Origin: Leishmania infantum JPCM5
Taxonomy: Eukaryota > Euglenozoa > Kinetoplastea > Trypanosomatida > Trypanosomatidae
Direction: 5' to 3'
DNA length: 64,000 nt
NCBI RefSeq assembly: GCF_000002875.2
Contig: NC_009398.2
Coordinates: 253,001-317,000, forward strand
The position numbers and the translations under genes were made by a program. This document shows, piece after piece, positions 32,294 to 43,544 of the stretch. The first letter of the stretch is position 1; each line of letters starts with the position of its first letter. The notes under the pieces are model-generated. The model was not told where the DNA came from. It searched no databases and saw nothing but the letters and a program-made list of their open reading frames with translations.

Positions 32294-34487
32294 GGTGACG
32301 TGGGCGCCAGCGTGTGTCCGCGGACGCGCGGAAGCTCACCAAATGAAGGTGAAGGGGCTGCGTGCGCACAGATGGATGCAGCACTCGGCAAGGTTGCTGC
32401 AGTCAAGTGGTGCTCGCGACTCGACACGCACACGCGATGGCAAGTGGAGAGAAGCCGTGCACGGAGAATGTCGCACTGTCGGAGAAAAAGATAGGTAGGT
32501 GCTGAACGGCGTTGACACACCGAAAAGAAAAAAAGCAAGCGAAGCGGGGAAGGGGTTTGGCGTGTGTGCCGGAGCGCGTGCACGAGCTACCACCACGACG
32601 ACAAGGCCGGGAAACGTGAAAAACAAAAAAATGCATCGACATCCACATATACGCATGAGCGCAGGGAGAGAGGGAGAGATTTGAGAGCGTTGGGGCTCCG
32701 CCACACCAAAGCAAAACCAACGCCAGGCCGGCGCACACACTGTCGCTCATCTGCGCACAGATGCACCCGCAGAGGAGCTTGAGGAAAGTCCCCGTTGAGC
32801 GGGATCGAGGCCCGTGTCATGAGCTGATTCGCCCTTTTCCCCCTCTTCGTTCGCGCTGGTCGGGTGACTTCGCGCGTAGATGAAGGCGACTGGACGGCTT
32901 TCGCACCGCTACTCTTTTCTCTACGCGAGACGGTGCATGAATGATTCTCTTTACACCCCCCCCCCCGACGACTGCTGCATCGTGTCTTCTTGCAGTCTGA
33001 CCGCTGCACAAGACACCTCGCAGATGCAGTGGCGCGCCGCTCCTTTTCGCTGACAGCGATGAACCACTGTTTGCCCACTATCGTGCGTGCCCAGCAATCC
33101 GGGGAAGCAGGAAAAACAACAAAAACGAAGCCGCCACGACCACCACGATTAGCGACTGCATCAACTAGGGCATAGACACAGAGATGCAGGCGCGGGCGCA
33201 CGCACGTGCGCACATGCACACCGAGAGGGGGGCGGGCAAAAGAGGCTAAGCGTCAACATGACTACATGGGGAAAACGTGAAAAGAGGGGGGTGTGGATGA
33301 GAAGAAGGCTATGCACATGGATACCTCCTAACCTCGCGCCTGAAACGAAAAACGAAGCGCCAAAACAACAACAGGAGCGGCGCGCTCACTAGGAAGATGA
33401 ACAATAACAAATGAATGAGCATAGAGGGTCGAAAGGGCACGAAGAAGAATAAAGGCCAGGCGTGTCTGCTGTGCGTCAGCGGCAACCTCCGTCAGCGTGC
33501 CTGTGTGCGACGGAGGATGAGGGGAGCGCGGAGGTGGCGGGCCAAAGTGGAGAGGAGGACGAGGGAAGGAAAAAAAAAGACGCTCGCGTGCGCGGCAAAC
33601 GTGCATGATGGCTCGACTTACCTTTGAAACCACTCGAGCAGCAAGAGAGGGTGAGAATACAGGCGGCCAGCGTGTCTCTCAATCATTTCATTTTGTGTGT
33701 GCTTGAGCCACCTCACGGACACTCGGCGACGCAAGAGAAAAATAAACGAGAAAAAAAGAAGGAGGTGGGGTGGGGCGCGAGGTGGAGGGTAGAAGAGAGA
33801 GAGATACACAGTGGGAGATGACGGATGAGAGGAGCGCTGCACAGATAACTAAACCCCCCCCCCCCCCAACAACCACCACAACATCTAAAGGACAGAGGAC
33901 ATGGAAGAAGAGGGGGCGGGGAATGGGCTGAGAGAGAGGGAAAAAGTGAGACAAATCGCGTTGGTGTGTGTGTGCGTGTGTGTGAGGGCGTTTCTCATAG
34001 TCTTTTCCGCGCTGCCATATTTGCACACACTTTCACAAGTGCATCCGACATGCATGCGCCGGTACACACAGCCGCATCTGCCACACACAGCAGCAGCAAA
34101 AAAAAAAGAGAAAAGACAAGCGTGAAGAATCACGACCCCATACACAGAGATCGACACGCCGGCGAGCCTTGGCAGAACGTCGGGGGACCGGGAGGGGAGG
34201 CATGGACGTGAGAGAATAGCAAAAAGAAAACACGCAAAAGCCAACACACAAGGAACAATACACAAAACTACAAGGAAAGCTACTAGAGCTACATGAGAGG
34301 ATGACACCTGCGCTAATGGGGCGGCGAAGGAGATACATACACAACCGAAAACCATAAACAGACCAACACACACACACCCACACACACACACACACAGCGC
34401 CCTTGCTGCCCTTCACATGAAAACACGTGTTCCACACAAGCCGAACGTTCCTGCCGCTTGGCGCTGGGCATTGCGCTCACGGTGTCG
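32294..34487. other. Intergenic ELO-8/ELO-7
   Basis: No gene supported. Contains homopolymer and CA tracts (C run near 33850, CA run at 34365-34395). Presumably the 3' UTR of ELO-8 and 5' region of ELO-7. Confidence 0.65.
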
Positions 34488-35612
34488 CTACGCCGCCACC
34501 TTCGCCTGCTGCTCCTTGCGCGCCAGCACGAGGCTGTTCTCGTGTACGCGCTTGTCCAGGTACAGCTCCTTGAACAGCACCGCGAACAGCACGCAGTAGC
34601 TGCCATACATCAGCATGCCCATGCGCATACATGTTGGGTCGCTGTCACAGCCCCAGAACCGGTCAGACATGTCGAACGCGGGCACCTGCGACGCCAGCGC
34701 GCCAGTCGTCACGACGCTCTTCGCGTTGCAGTACGCGTGGTAGGCGTTGCTGAGCACCACCTCGAAGAGCTTGAAGAAGAGCGTGTTGCTGTACTCGGGG
34801 CCCAGCCAGTACTGGAAGTACGTGTACACGGTGATGTACATGCCAATGAACATCTGCAGCACCTGCAGCAGCGTGATCACCGGCGCGAAGGGGCGAATCG
34901 ACTTGCGCAGCCCCATCATGACGAGGAAGTAGTAGAAGTACATGAAGGAGTGCACGAAGTAGTTCATGGCGCAGAAGACGATGCCGCTCGGCATTGGCAT
35001 GTACGACGACAGCCACACGTAGATGGCGGTGGCGATGTGGTGGTACCAGTGCAGAAAGGAGACGGGCTTGCGCTGCAGCACGAGGAAGAGCGTGTCGAGC
35101 AGCTCGGGTGTCTTGAGGTACATGAACATGGCCACACTAAAGCCAGCGGAGCCGTCGTAGAGTGACGTTATCTCTTTCGCCACCTCCGGCGTTGAGCGCA
35201 CCCACTTCACCGGCAGATGACGCTGCTCGATGAGCATCTTCTGGTGTGCGTGCACGTGGATGGCGCGCAGCGTGATGATGTCGTTGGCGCCACTGGTGGC
35301 GAGCAGCTCGCACACGGAGTTGTGGAAGGTGCGCACCGAGAAAACATCTCTGATGTGCCCATAAATGCAGAAAACACCGTAGGTGGAGACGACCGAGAGA
35401 AACAGGTTCCAGGCGGCGACGATGTGCTTGATGGGGAGGCTGATCTGCCGGCGAGCTAGGAGGTCTGGCAAATAGAACACCGCCAGCAGGTAGAGTACCG
35501 TCGCATACGCCGGGTAGTCGGGGTAGCTATCGAGGAAGTTGCGGCCATTCTCCGCGCTGAACCGGCGAGGGCGGTAGTTGATCCAGTCCCACGCAGCCCG
35601 CAGCGTCTCCAT
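34488..35612 (-). CDS. Fatty acid elongase (ELO-8), 374 aa, long-loop subtype
   Basis: The frame is open 40 codons further upstream, but the ATG at 35612 (METLRAAWDW) aligns with the ELO-7 start METVRGFWDW and is preferred. Motifs: KTPELLDT, FLHWYHH (H188/H191/H192), NYFVHSFMYFYY, TLLQVLQ, and the Cys-containing ~65-residue loop. From about residue 152 to the end the DNA is shared with ELO-9 (34520-35160) and, over most of that, with ELO-7. The N-terminal third is specific but clearly homologous to ELO-7 (shared RNFLDSYPDYP-like segment and VAAWNLFLSVVSTYG). C-terminus KEQQAKVAA. Confidence 0.93.
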   Translation of the reverse strand: METLRAAWDWINYRPRRFSAENGRNFLDSYPDYPAYATVLYLLAVFYLPDLLARRQISLPIKHIVAAWNLFLSVVSTYGVFCIYGHIRDVFSVRTFHNSVCELLATSGANDIITLRAIHVHAHQKMLIEQRHLPVKWVRSTPEVAKEITSLYDGSAGFSVAMFMYLKTPELLDTLFLVLQRKPVSFLHWYHHIATAIYVWLSSYMPMPSGIVFCAMNYFVHSFMYFYYFLVMMGLRKSIRPFAPVITLLQVLQMFIGMYITVYTYFQYWLGPEYSNTLFFKLFEVVLSNAYHAYCNAKSVVTTGALASQVPAFDMSDRFWGCDSDPTCMRMGMLMYGSYCVLFAVLFKELYLDKRVHENSLVLARKEQQAKVAA

Positions 35613-38562
35613 CGTGCGAGAAGCGAGCACACGCCAACAAGTAGGATGGGATCGAGAGGACAGCGAGGGACGACAGCGGTGCTCCAGGCCCTCAGTTCCT
35701 CCCTCCGTACACAGGGGATGAAGGGCGCTCAAGGGTGTCGTGCTGGAGAGAGTCGCACAAGGAGGAGGGGCAGCGCTTCCAAGAAAGTGAACCCTCAGAA
35801 GGATACAGAAAGCGAAGCGATAGATGGGCGCCAGACGAAGAGGACGAGAGAGTGAAGCGAGTATGCACGTGCTCCAGCGTGTGCTTGGGCAATGCTTGGC
35901 GGCTGTTGTGCACAGGGGGAAGGTGGGAGGGGGTAAGGAAGGCGCGGGGATGATAATGGAGAGGCCAGGCGGTACACATGAACAGCGACCGCACCAATCA
36001 ACAAGGGCGAATGCGGCGACGCTTCCTTTGAGGGGGACCGAACACCTGAGAGTGCGAGAAAAGCGGGGAGATGGGTGGAGAGGCGCACTCTCCGTCTTGG
36101 CGAGTCTGTCTGTTCGAGCCTGCGGGCGAAGGGCGAGCGGGTGAGGGGTGCTGCTTGCTCTGAGTGGGATGTCGAACCAGACGTGTGCGCGCGTGTGTCA
36201 ACACAAAAGGGCATGCAAAACTGCGCGACGGGGCTCAGACAACAAATAGAGAGCAGTGAAGAAGTCGTGGATGGACAGGGAACACGAGTAGCGAGGTAGG
36301 GCGTGGAAAAGAGAGACGGAGGTGCGACCACACAACTGGCGTGCACGTGAGAGTGCGTGGGCTCTGCTCCAAGGCTGTTCTCATCCCCGTGAAGGTGTGC
36401 TCTGTCGGGTCCACGACCCAGCAAGCAGATGAGCGCACGCTTGCTTCGCACAGAAGCTCCGGGGAAGAACGGCATGAGGCGGAGATGCCGTGGTGGATGC
36501 CCCACGAACGGAGATGCTTCCAAGACTCATTTTGTTTCTCTTCGCGTTCACCCTATCAGGCGTATTTTCCTTGTTTCCGGCTCAGTGGCTGGGGCGCTGC
36601 TCCACTACCCCGTCAAACAAACACGCGTCCCGATGCGCGCACACCTACTGGAGTCCCCAGTGCGAACAGGAGCGACGAGTGAGGGGGGAGGAGGGGAAGG
36701 GAGGGGAGGGGGGAGGACGGATTCCGGCATGCACGCGTGCATTCAAGCGTGCGTGTCTGGGTGTGGGCAAGCACCCGGTGCTATGCGCATACACACGCTG
36801 AACGGCGTTCGCAGCAGTGACCACACACATACGCACACAACAGAGGAGACCGCGGCAAGAGCAACGACGGAGGGCCGGCGTGGCAGAAAAGGGGATGGGA
36901 AAAAGGGGTGGTGATGGCTGGGAATGATGCCCTGCCTCGATGGCGGCACCCCGCTCCCCGTGCATCGGGAGAAGGGATCGCAGGGATGAAGGACAACGGA
37001 CGCGGAAAGACGACAGGGATGGCGGGAGAGCGCACCTCTCATCACCACAGCAACCACAAACACGCGCACATACACGCATGCGTACACTAGGACGGACAGA
37101 CGCTGAGGTAGACCTCGCCCATGCGCTCCTTTTACACACAGACCGAAACGAGCAGACACCACGCGTGCCGGAGCGCGCTGCGCAGGTGCACTTCGATCGC
37201 AGCAACAACAGCAACAAAACGTGAAACGCGACGGGAGAATGAGTGGTGGGGGAAGCGAGGGGAGAGGAGGGGTGCGCGTGGCGAAGCTATACACATGCGC
37301 ACAATAAAATCACCACAAAACAGAGCAACCAAGAAGGAGAGCAACGAACAAGGGAGGAGAAGGACACGAACGGGGCGAGGGACAAACACGGCCCATCGTG
37401 CCCCACACCTGCACACACACACACATACACACATATGCGAAGAGAGCTGCCACCCACCAAGCGACCGGCGACACGGCGCCGGTCGCCCACTCGCCGCCAG
37501 AAACGGCGAAGGCAACCATCAGGGGGCGAGAAAAGTTCGCCACAGCGGAGGCGAAAATGAGAAAAATGCGTCGCAACGACAACACTTGGCTCAGCACCAC
37601 CTTTATATGTATATGTGTACATGCATGTAATATATATATATATATATTCCGCGGCGCATGCAGGCCCGACTCAAAACTCGAGATGAGAGAGAGAGGGAGT
37701 AAGAGCCGGTCGGCCACACACGCCAAAACACAATGACCACCCGTCACGATGGGCTTACGGTAAAGAACGGAGACGGAAAACGTACAAAGAAGGGAAAGAG
37801 GGGGAGGGACCCTTGCGGAGTTGGGGAGGGGAGAGCGCGAAGGGAAAACAGAAGGCAGGCACGCAAAGAGGTGGAGAGAGGAGGAGAGACACGTGTGCAC
37901 ACACTGCCGTTGACCGTCTTGCATGCCGATGCAGCAGATTCCGTCGCCGCTATGCGTGTTCGTGTGCGCGTCGTTGCGCCAACGTTGAGCATGCCTTGTG
38001 GTTTCCCCTTGCGCGCGCGCACACACACACACGCGGAAAAAAAATAGTGAAGAGAATACCGAAAGCAGCGCGGAACGTTGGAAATACACCCGTGAAGAGA
38101 GGAAGCATACATCAAGACGCGGGGAGAGAAGGGAACGAGCGAACGAGGCAACAAAACATCAGCGGCCTCCACACACACACACACACAACGAATAATGCGA
38201 GGAAGGGCAATAAAGACGCCGTTACATGGGCCAGCGACGCCGAGTTGGCAAAGGGAGACTCACCAGACACACGAGGATAGCGACGACGGCGACGCTCCGC
38301 GCGCGTGTGCAGCGCAGATGATGACGGGCTTCCTGGGGGCTCATGCAGCCATAAACAGAGGAATAACGGGAGAGAGCCGCAGAGCGACTGGCAGGAGGCG
38401 GAGGGGGGAGGGGCTTGTGCACAATGCGCAACAGCTGAGGTGTTTGCGGTGCGCATCGCTTCGCCCTCCTGCCCTTTCCCTCCTTCGCCCGCTGAGCAGC
38501 CCCCATCCTCTGTCTGCACGCTTCCCTATCCAGATGACACCTGTGCAACGGACCATGTGCCA
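35613..38562. other. Intergenic ELO-9/ELO-8
   Basis: About 2.9 kb of purine-rich and CA/TA repeat sequence (TA run 37629-37648). No gene supported on either strand. Confidence 0.65.
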
Positions 38563-39765
38563 CTACGCCGCCGTGGGCTTCGCGCCGGCGACGGCGGGGG
38601 TGGTGACGCCATTGCCGTTCATCTCGCCTTTGAACTTGCCCTCCCTCGCCTGCTGCTCCTTGCGCGCCAGCACGAGGCTGTTCTCGTGTACGCGCTTGTC
38701 CAGGTACAGCTCCTTGAACAGCACCGCGAACAGCACGCAGTAGCTGCCATACATCAGCATGCCCATGCGCATACATGTTGGGTCGCTGTCACAGCCCCAG
38801 AACCGGTCAGACATGTCGAACGCGGGCACCTGCGACGCCAGCGCGCCAGTCGTCACGACGCTCTTCGCGTTGCAGTACGCGTGGTAGGCGTTGCTGAGCA
38901 CCACCTCGAAGAGCTTGAAGAAGAGCGTGTTGCTGTACTCGGGGCCCAGCCAGTACTGGAAGTACGTGTACACGGTGATGTACATGCCAATGAACATCTG
39001 CAGCACCTGCAGCAGCGTGATCACCGGCGCGAAGGGGCGAATCGACTTGCGCAGCCCCATCATGACGAGGAAGTAGTAGAAGTACATGAAGGAGTGCACG
39101 AAGTAGTTCATGGCGCAGAAGACGATGCCGCTCGGGATGAGCACGTATGAGGCATGCCAACAGTAGATGGCGGTGACGATGTGGTGGTACCAGTGCAGAA
39201 AGGAGACGGGCTTGCGCTGCAGCACGAGGAAGAGCGTGTCGAGCAGCTCGGGTGTCTTGAGGTACATGAACATGGCCACACTAAAGCCAGCGGAGCCGTC
39301 ATAGTTCTTGTCCAGAAGCTGGTGCGTGTATGTCGCGATGCGGGGGTTGTGCTTGTGGATGTTACTGTGGTCGAAGGCGCCATCCGGGCTTGGGGCGTAG
39401 TAATCGTTGCGGAGTTGTTTGCCCCCGAAGTTCTCCGAGTGACGCACGGACAGCTGCGCGCAGCACGTCGCGTGGAAGCCTTTTTCGATCCAGATCGCGT
39501 GAAAGAGGTTCTGCACACAGTAATAGGAGCCGAACACCGACACAAGAGACAGGGCAAGGTTCCAGGCAGCGACGAGGTACGTGATGTCAAACTTCCACCC
39601 ACGCCGCTCAATCAGCCCAGGAAGGAAGAAGACGATGATGAGGTACAGCAGGGCGGCGTAGAGCGGGTAGTCGGGTGCGGCGTCAAGGAAGTTGCGCGCA
39701 GAACTGCCCTTGAAGCTGGCTGGAGTGTTGATCCACTCCATGGCCCATTCGTAGAGGGAGGACAT
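38563..39765 (-). CDS. Fatty acid elongase (ELO-9), 400 aa, long-loop subtype
   Basis: ELO-family enzyme with KTPELLDT, FLHWYHH (H191/H194/H195), NYFVHSFMYFYY and TLLQVLQ. It carries the same ~65-residue Cys-containing loop and near-identical 3' half as ELO-7 and ELO-8. It differs from both in a short patch just after the HxxHH helix, where it reads YCWHASYVLIPSG, the form typical of other elongases. The N-terminal half is distinct (MSSLYEWAME) with a larger polar loop (about 100-155). A C-terminal extension of about 25 residues after KEQQAR ends AKPTAA. The acceptor CTTTTCCAG lies two bases before the ATG at 39765. Confidence 0.94.
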   Translation of the reverse strand: MSSLYEWAMEWINTPASFKGSSARNFLDAAPDYPLYAALLYLIIVFFLPGLIERRGWKFDITYLVAAWNLALSLVSVFGSYYCVQNLFHAIWIEKGFHATCCAQLSVRHSENFGGKQLRNDYYAPSPDGAFDHSNIHKHNPRIATYTHQLLDKNYDGSAGFSVAMFMYLKTPELLDTLFLVLQRKPVSFLHWYHHIVTAIYCWHASYVLIPSGIVFCAMNYFVHSFMYFYYFLVMMGLRKSIRPFAPVITLLQVLQMFIGMYITVYTYFQYWLGPEYSNTLFFKLFEVVLSNAYHAYCNAKSVVTTGALASQVPAFDMSDRFWGCDSDPTCMRMGMLMYGSYCVLFAVLFKELYLDKRVHENSLVLARKEQQAREGKFKGEMNGNGVTTPAVAGAKPTAA

Positions 39766-42700
39766 GACTGGAAAAGCGGGGGAGTTGATGCGTTACGTGC
39801 GACTTCTACTCTTGCGTGCGTGCGTGCGCGTGTGTGCGGAGGATGCTGAGCGGAGGGATGTGAAGAGCAGCGAACCCTGAAGGAGGGAAAGGGACGGGGT
39901 GGGGGAGGAAAGAAAAAGAGAGTATGACCGAGATGAACCACTTGTGCGGGGCAGAGGTGTGAGTTCGATGGGTGGGTGGGCTGGGAGTAGGTGAGAAGGG
40001 GAGAGGAGGGCGCTGGGAAAAGGCAATTGTCGGCGACAGGATGTATGATAAGACCAAAAGACAAGTAGAGAATAAAGCTAAAGAGGGCGAAGAACACACA
40101 CACACACAGAGGAAAGGGCGAAAAAAAAAAGCTACAAAACAGTAGCAGAGGTTGAGGATCGTCTCGAAACGCATCCAGCCCCCCCAAAAAGCTTTTTTTC
40201 GACACCGATATGTGGTATATAAACCTCTCTCCCCTCTCTGCAGAGAAAAAAGAGAGAGCCTCGCGAGGTTTCCGAAATGCGACTCAGAACCAGACGAAAA
40301 GCACCTCGCCAACGACAGCGCCAGGTAGAAGAAACAGGGCAGCTGGGAGGGGGCAAGGGAATGGCGGATGAGAAGGGAGGGGGGGAGGAGGCGTTGGTGG
40401 CGGTTGAGCTGCCTGCACACAAGAGGGTTTGCACACCAGCTTGTGTGACCTGCGCACAGATGGGATGGAAAAAATGAAGAGGGGAGGGGAAGGGGGAAGG
40501 ATTCTCTTGCGCGTTCGCCGCTCTGCGCTTCGCGGAGGTGGCGTTTCGCTGATATTTTTTTGTGGTCGTGTTTTCGAAATGCTTATGCGTGTGATGAGGC
40601 GGCGAAAGGGGGAGGGCTCTGGTCGAGAGAAGGACTTTCGTGGACGTGCCGAGTGGCGACACGGAGGCGAACAGACAGGGAGAGTCCTGGAGGGAGAGTA
40701 CGAGGAGAGCGCAATGGTTTACACACACAAACACATACACACACACACACACACACATACACGCGTGATGCAACCCCGATGATTTACGACGATACGCAGA
40801 GCGATGGGGATGCGAGCACAGCTGCTCTCTTTCCCTTTTCAACCTGATGGGTTGGGGGAAGGGAAGTCATTCTGCCTTCCCTCGTTCTACTTTTCCGGTG
40901 TTTGCAGTGAAGTCACGCAAGCACTTTTCGCAGCGGCGCCGACTTTGATGCCACATTTTTCGTTTCGTTTTTGTTTTCGGTTAATTTTTTTTTTTCGTTG
41001 TTAGAGGGTCGTTTACCGCCCACTTTTTGCACTGCACTGCACACGCACACACACACACACACACGCACACGCATCCATAAACGCACGCAGATGTTAGATT
41101 GAGTGTTCGCTTTTTCCTCCTCTGCTTCTGCGTTTCATCATCTCGCCACCGCGAAGCTTCACCCATTTTCTCTCCACCCTCGTCAGTTCCGCAGCAGGTA
41201 AAACAAAGAAAAAAGTGGCGGCCACGACCGGCAACGCTATGGAAGACTGTCGTTCTTGGCGGCGGCGCTGCCGACTAAACAGAGATTCCATAAGCCCGCG
41301 CACCGCACTCGACATAGCCTTGAGGGACAGGCCACAGGCGGCCATCTCATTAACCAAAAGCCACCAACAACAACGAAAAATAAGGCTCGAGCGGGAGAAA
41401 GAGTGCAGGCTCGGGCAGCTGCGCAAGTGGAGGTATGGGAACGGGCATTCGCGCAGGAGTCCTTTGTGCTCCCCCTTCTCACTTCTCCGCTTGTGAGGGT
41501 AGGAGCCACAGATGCCTCCCAACGGACACCCACACCCCACACGCCGGCACGCGCCCACGAATCGGTACATATGCTTTCATGATGAAGCTGCGGCATTGCC
41601 TTCGACATGTCCATCGTCGCCGCTCACGCACGCACGCACTCGCACCCAGAGAGCATGAGGGAAAAGAGAAAGAGAAAGGAACAAGAGCGCGAAAACAAAC
41701 ACAAGTGGGAAAACAATCGAAGTAAAACAAGCCACCCGTATACATGTACATACATGCGCGTACGCACACACATGGCTGATCACGCAGCAAAGAGAAAGAA
41801 CACACGCAGACAGACAGCGGGAGGGGGAGGGGGGTGGGGAGACTTGCCGACAACGTGCAACGAACAATCCGAAACAGAGACGCGAGGACGAGTGTGGTGA
41901 GGAGGGCGAAAGCAAGACGGCAGCGCGTATGAGTGCACCGTGAACCGCCGACCTGAGTCACGGAACGAGGAAACACACACACACACACACACATGCACTC
42001 TAAAGGGCGCGATGGGGGGGGGACTGCTGGACGTTTGGAGGGCGCATCCCATTGGGCACGCGCCGGAAGGCGACTTCTTTTCCTCCCATTTTTTTTGTTG
42101 CTGTTGTTGTTGCCTCTACAAAAAGAGGGGGCCGCGCATGAGCGGCGTGTGGGTTGCGACGTTTGGTCGGTCTCTCTGTGTACGCCTGGCTACCAATGGA
42201 CAGCCACTCTTCCAGCTGTGCCACTGCTTTTCGTTCGACTGCACAGGCTCAGCGCCGCGGCGAGAGAGGCCACTGCCACGACGCCCCTACACACACGCTC
42301 ATAAAAGCACACACACACGCACACACACACACTTCTACAATCACCCACATACGCTGAGAAGCACTCGAGCACACGCATTCATGGACACAAGGCAAACAAC
42401 AACCAACAAGATAAGAATGCGAACACTTATGATTAAAACTGAGAAGCAAAAACAAACAAACAAAAAAGAGGGAGGTAGGGAGACTGAGGAAGGTGTGTGG
42501 GTGTGGGTATGTGGGAGAGAGTTAGAGAAAGAATCAGCGGCCGAGGACATGCGCATGCACACAAACGCATTCGAAAAACAAACAAGAACCCCTCACCCCC
42601 CCAAAGAAAAAAAAAGTGATGAGGAAGAACGGATTCTCAAAGAGCACGCATAGAATCACCAGCTCACTGCATCGAAGACGTGAGGAGAGCGATGCGAGCG

Positions 42701-43544
42701 GACGAAGAGAAATTACTTACCGTGATGCGTGCGAACAAGAGGGCAAAACAGAGAGATAAATTCACGCAGGGGAGGGATGAGGGATGAGGGAGGTAAGAGA
42801 GGGAGATGTGCTGACGTCGCGCCATTCCCGCCCCCCACCCACCCATACATAAAAAAGTGTCCATATTTCCTACCGAAGATTTGCCTGCAATCATAGAAAA
42901 AAGCGCTGGACGAGTGGCGAAGGCGATTTGTAGACGCGAGGGGGTTCCCCATTCCCCATTTTTTTTTGCTAGCCTGCCATAGACGGTGCCGCCAAACGTG
43001 TCGGACGTTGCCAGGTAGAGGGTGCAAGGGGGGGGGGAAGGCTGACCTCTGCATTCCGCTCTTTCGGAATTGCCGCTTGCCGTTTTTTTGACCTCTACGG
43101 GCAGTGCAGGGTCTACCCCCTCGCTCCCGCCCTTATCCATCACGTCGTGTCCTTCGCCATGTTGCTACGTAGACCCCGTCACGCGTGGTATGCGGGGTTG
43201 CGGGTAGGGCTGTCTGTAGGATTAGCGGCCGACTTGCTGTATTGAGCCGTGAAAGCGTATGGGAGATCAGTCATCCCCATGCATAAAGCGCATGACCGCG
43301 TGCGCAGCCTTTACGCAGGGCGGAGAGGGCTGACGCGCTGCCGATTTATAGATGCCCTGCGGCTTGTCGTCTTGCAAATGGCGTGAATCCCCGAAGAGAC
43401 ACAGTGAGCCGCGCAGAGTCCAGCCGAGTAGATGCTATTTGCGCCTGGCGCCCGCTAACGGCTACGGGTGACGACCATCTGCTTCGTACGCGGATGCATG
43501 CGTACCGCGCACCCTCCCCCTCACCGTCCTCCTGGGGTTGCAGC
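39766..43544. other. Intergenic region, 3.8 kb
   Basis: Microsatellite-rich from 39.8 to 42.6 kb (CA run 40735-40760, GT/CA near 41050 and 42310). From about 42.66 kb the repeats fade into the low-repeat island holding the suspected gene relic. No intact gene seen. Confidence 0.6.
39768..39787 (-). promoter_or_regulatory. Candidate trans-splice acceptor of ELO-9
   Basis: The minus strand reads CTCCCCCGCTTTTCCAG (AG at 39769-39768) immediately before TC-ATG. Such a short 5' UTR means an upstream alternative site is possible. Confidence 0.45.
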
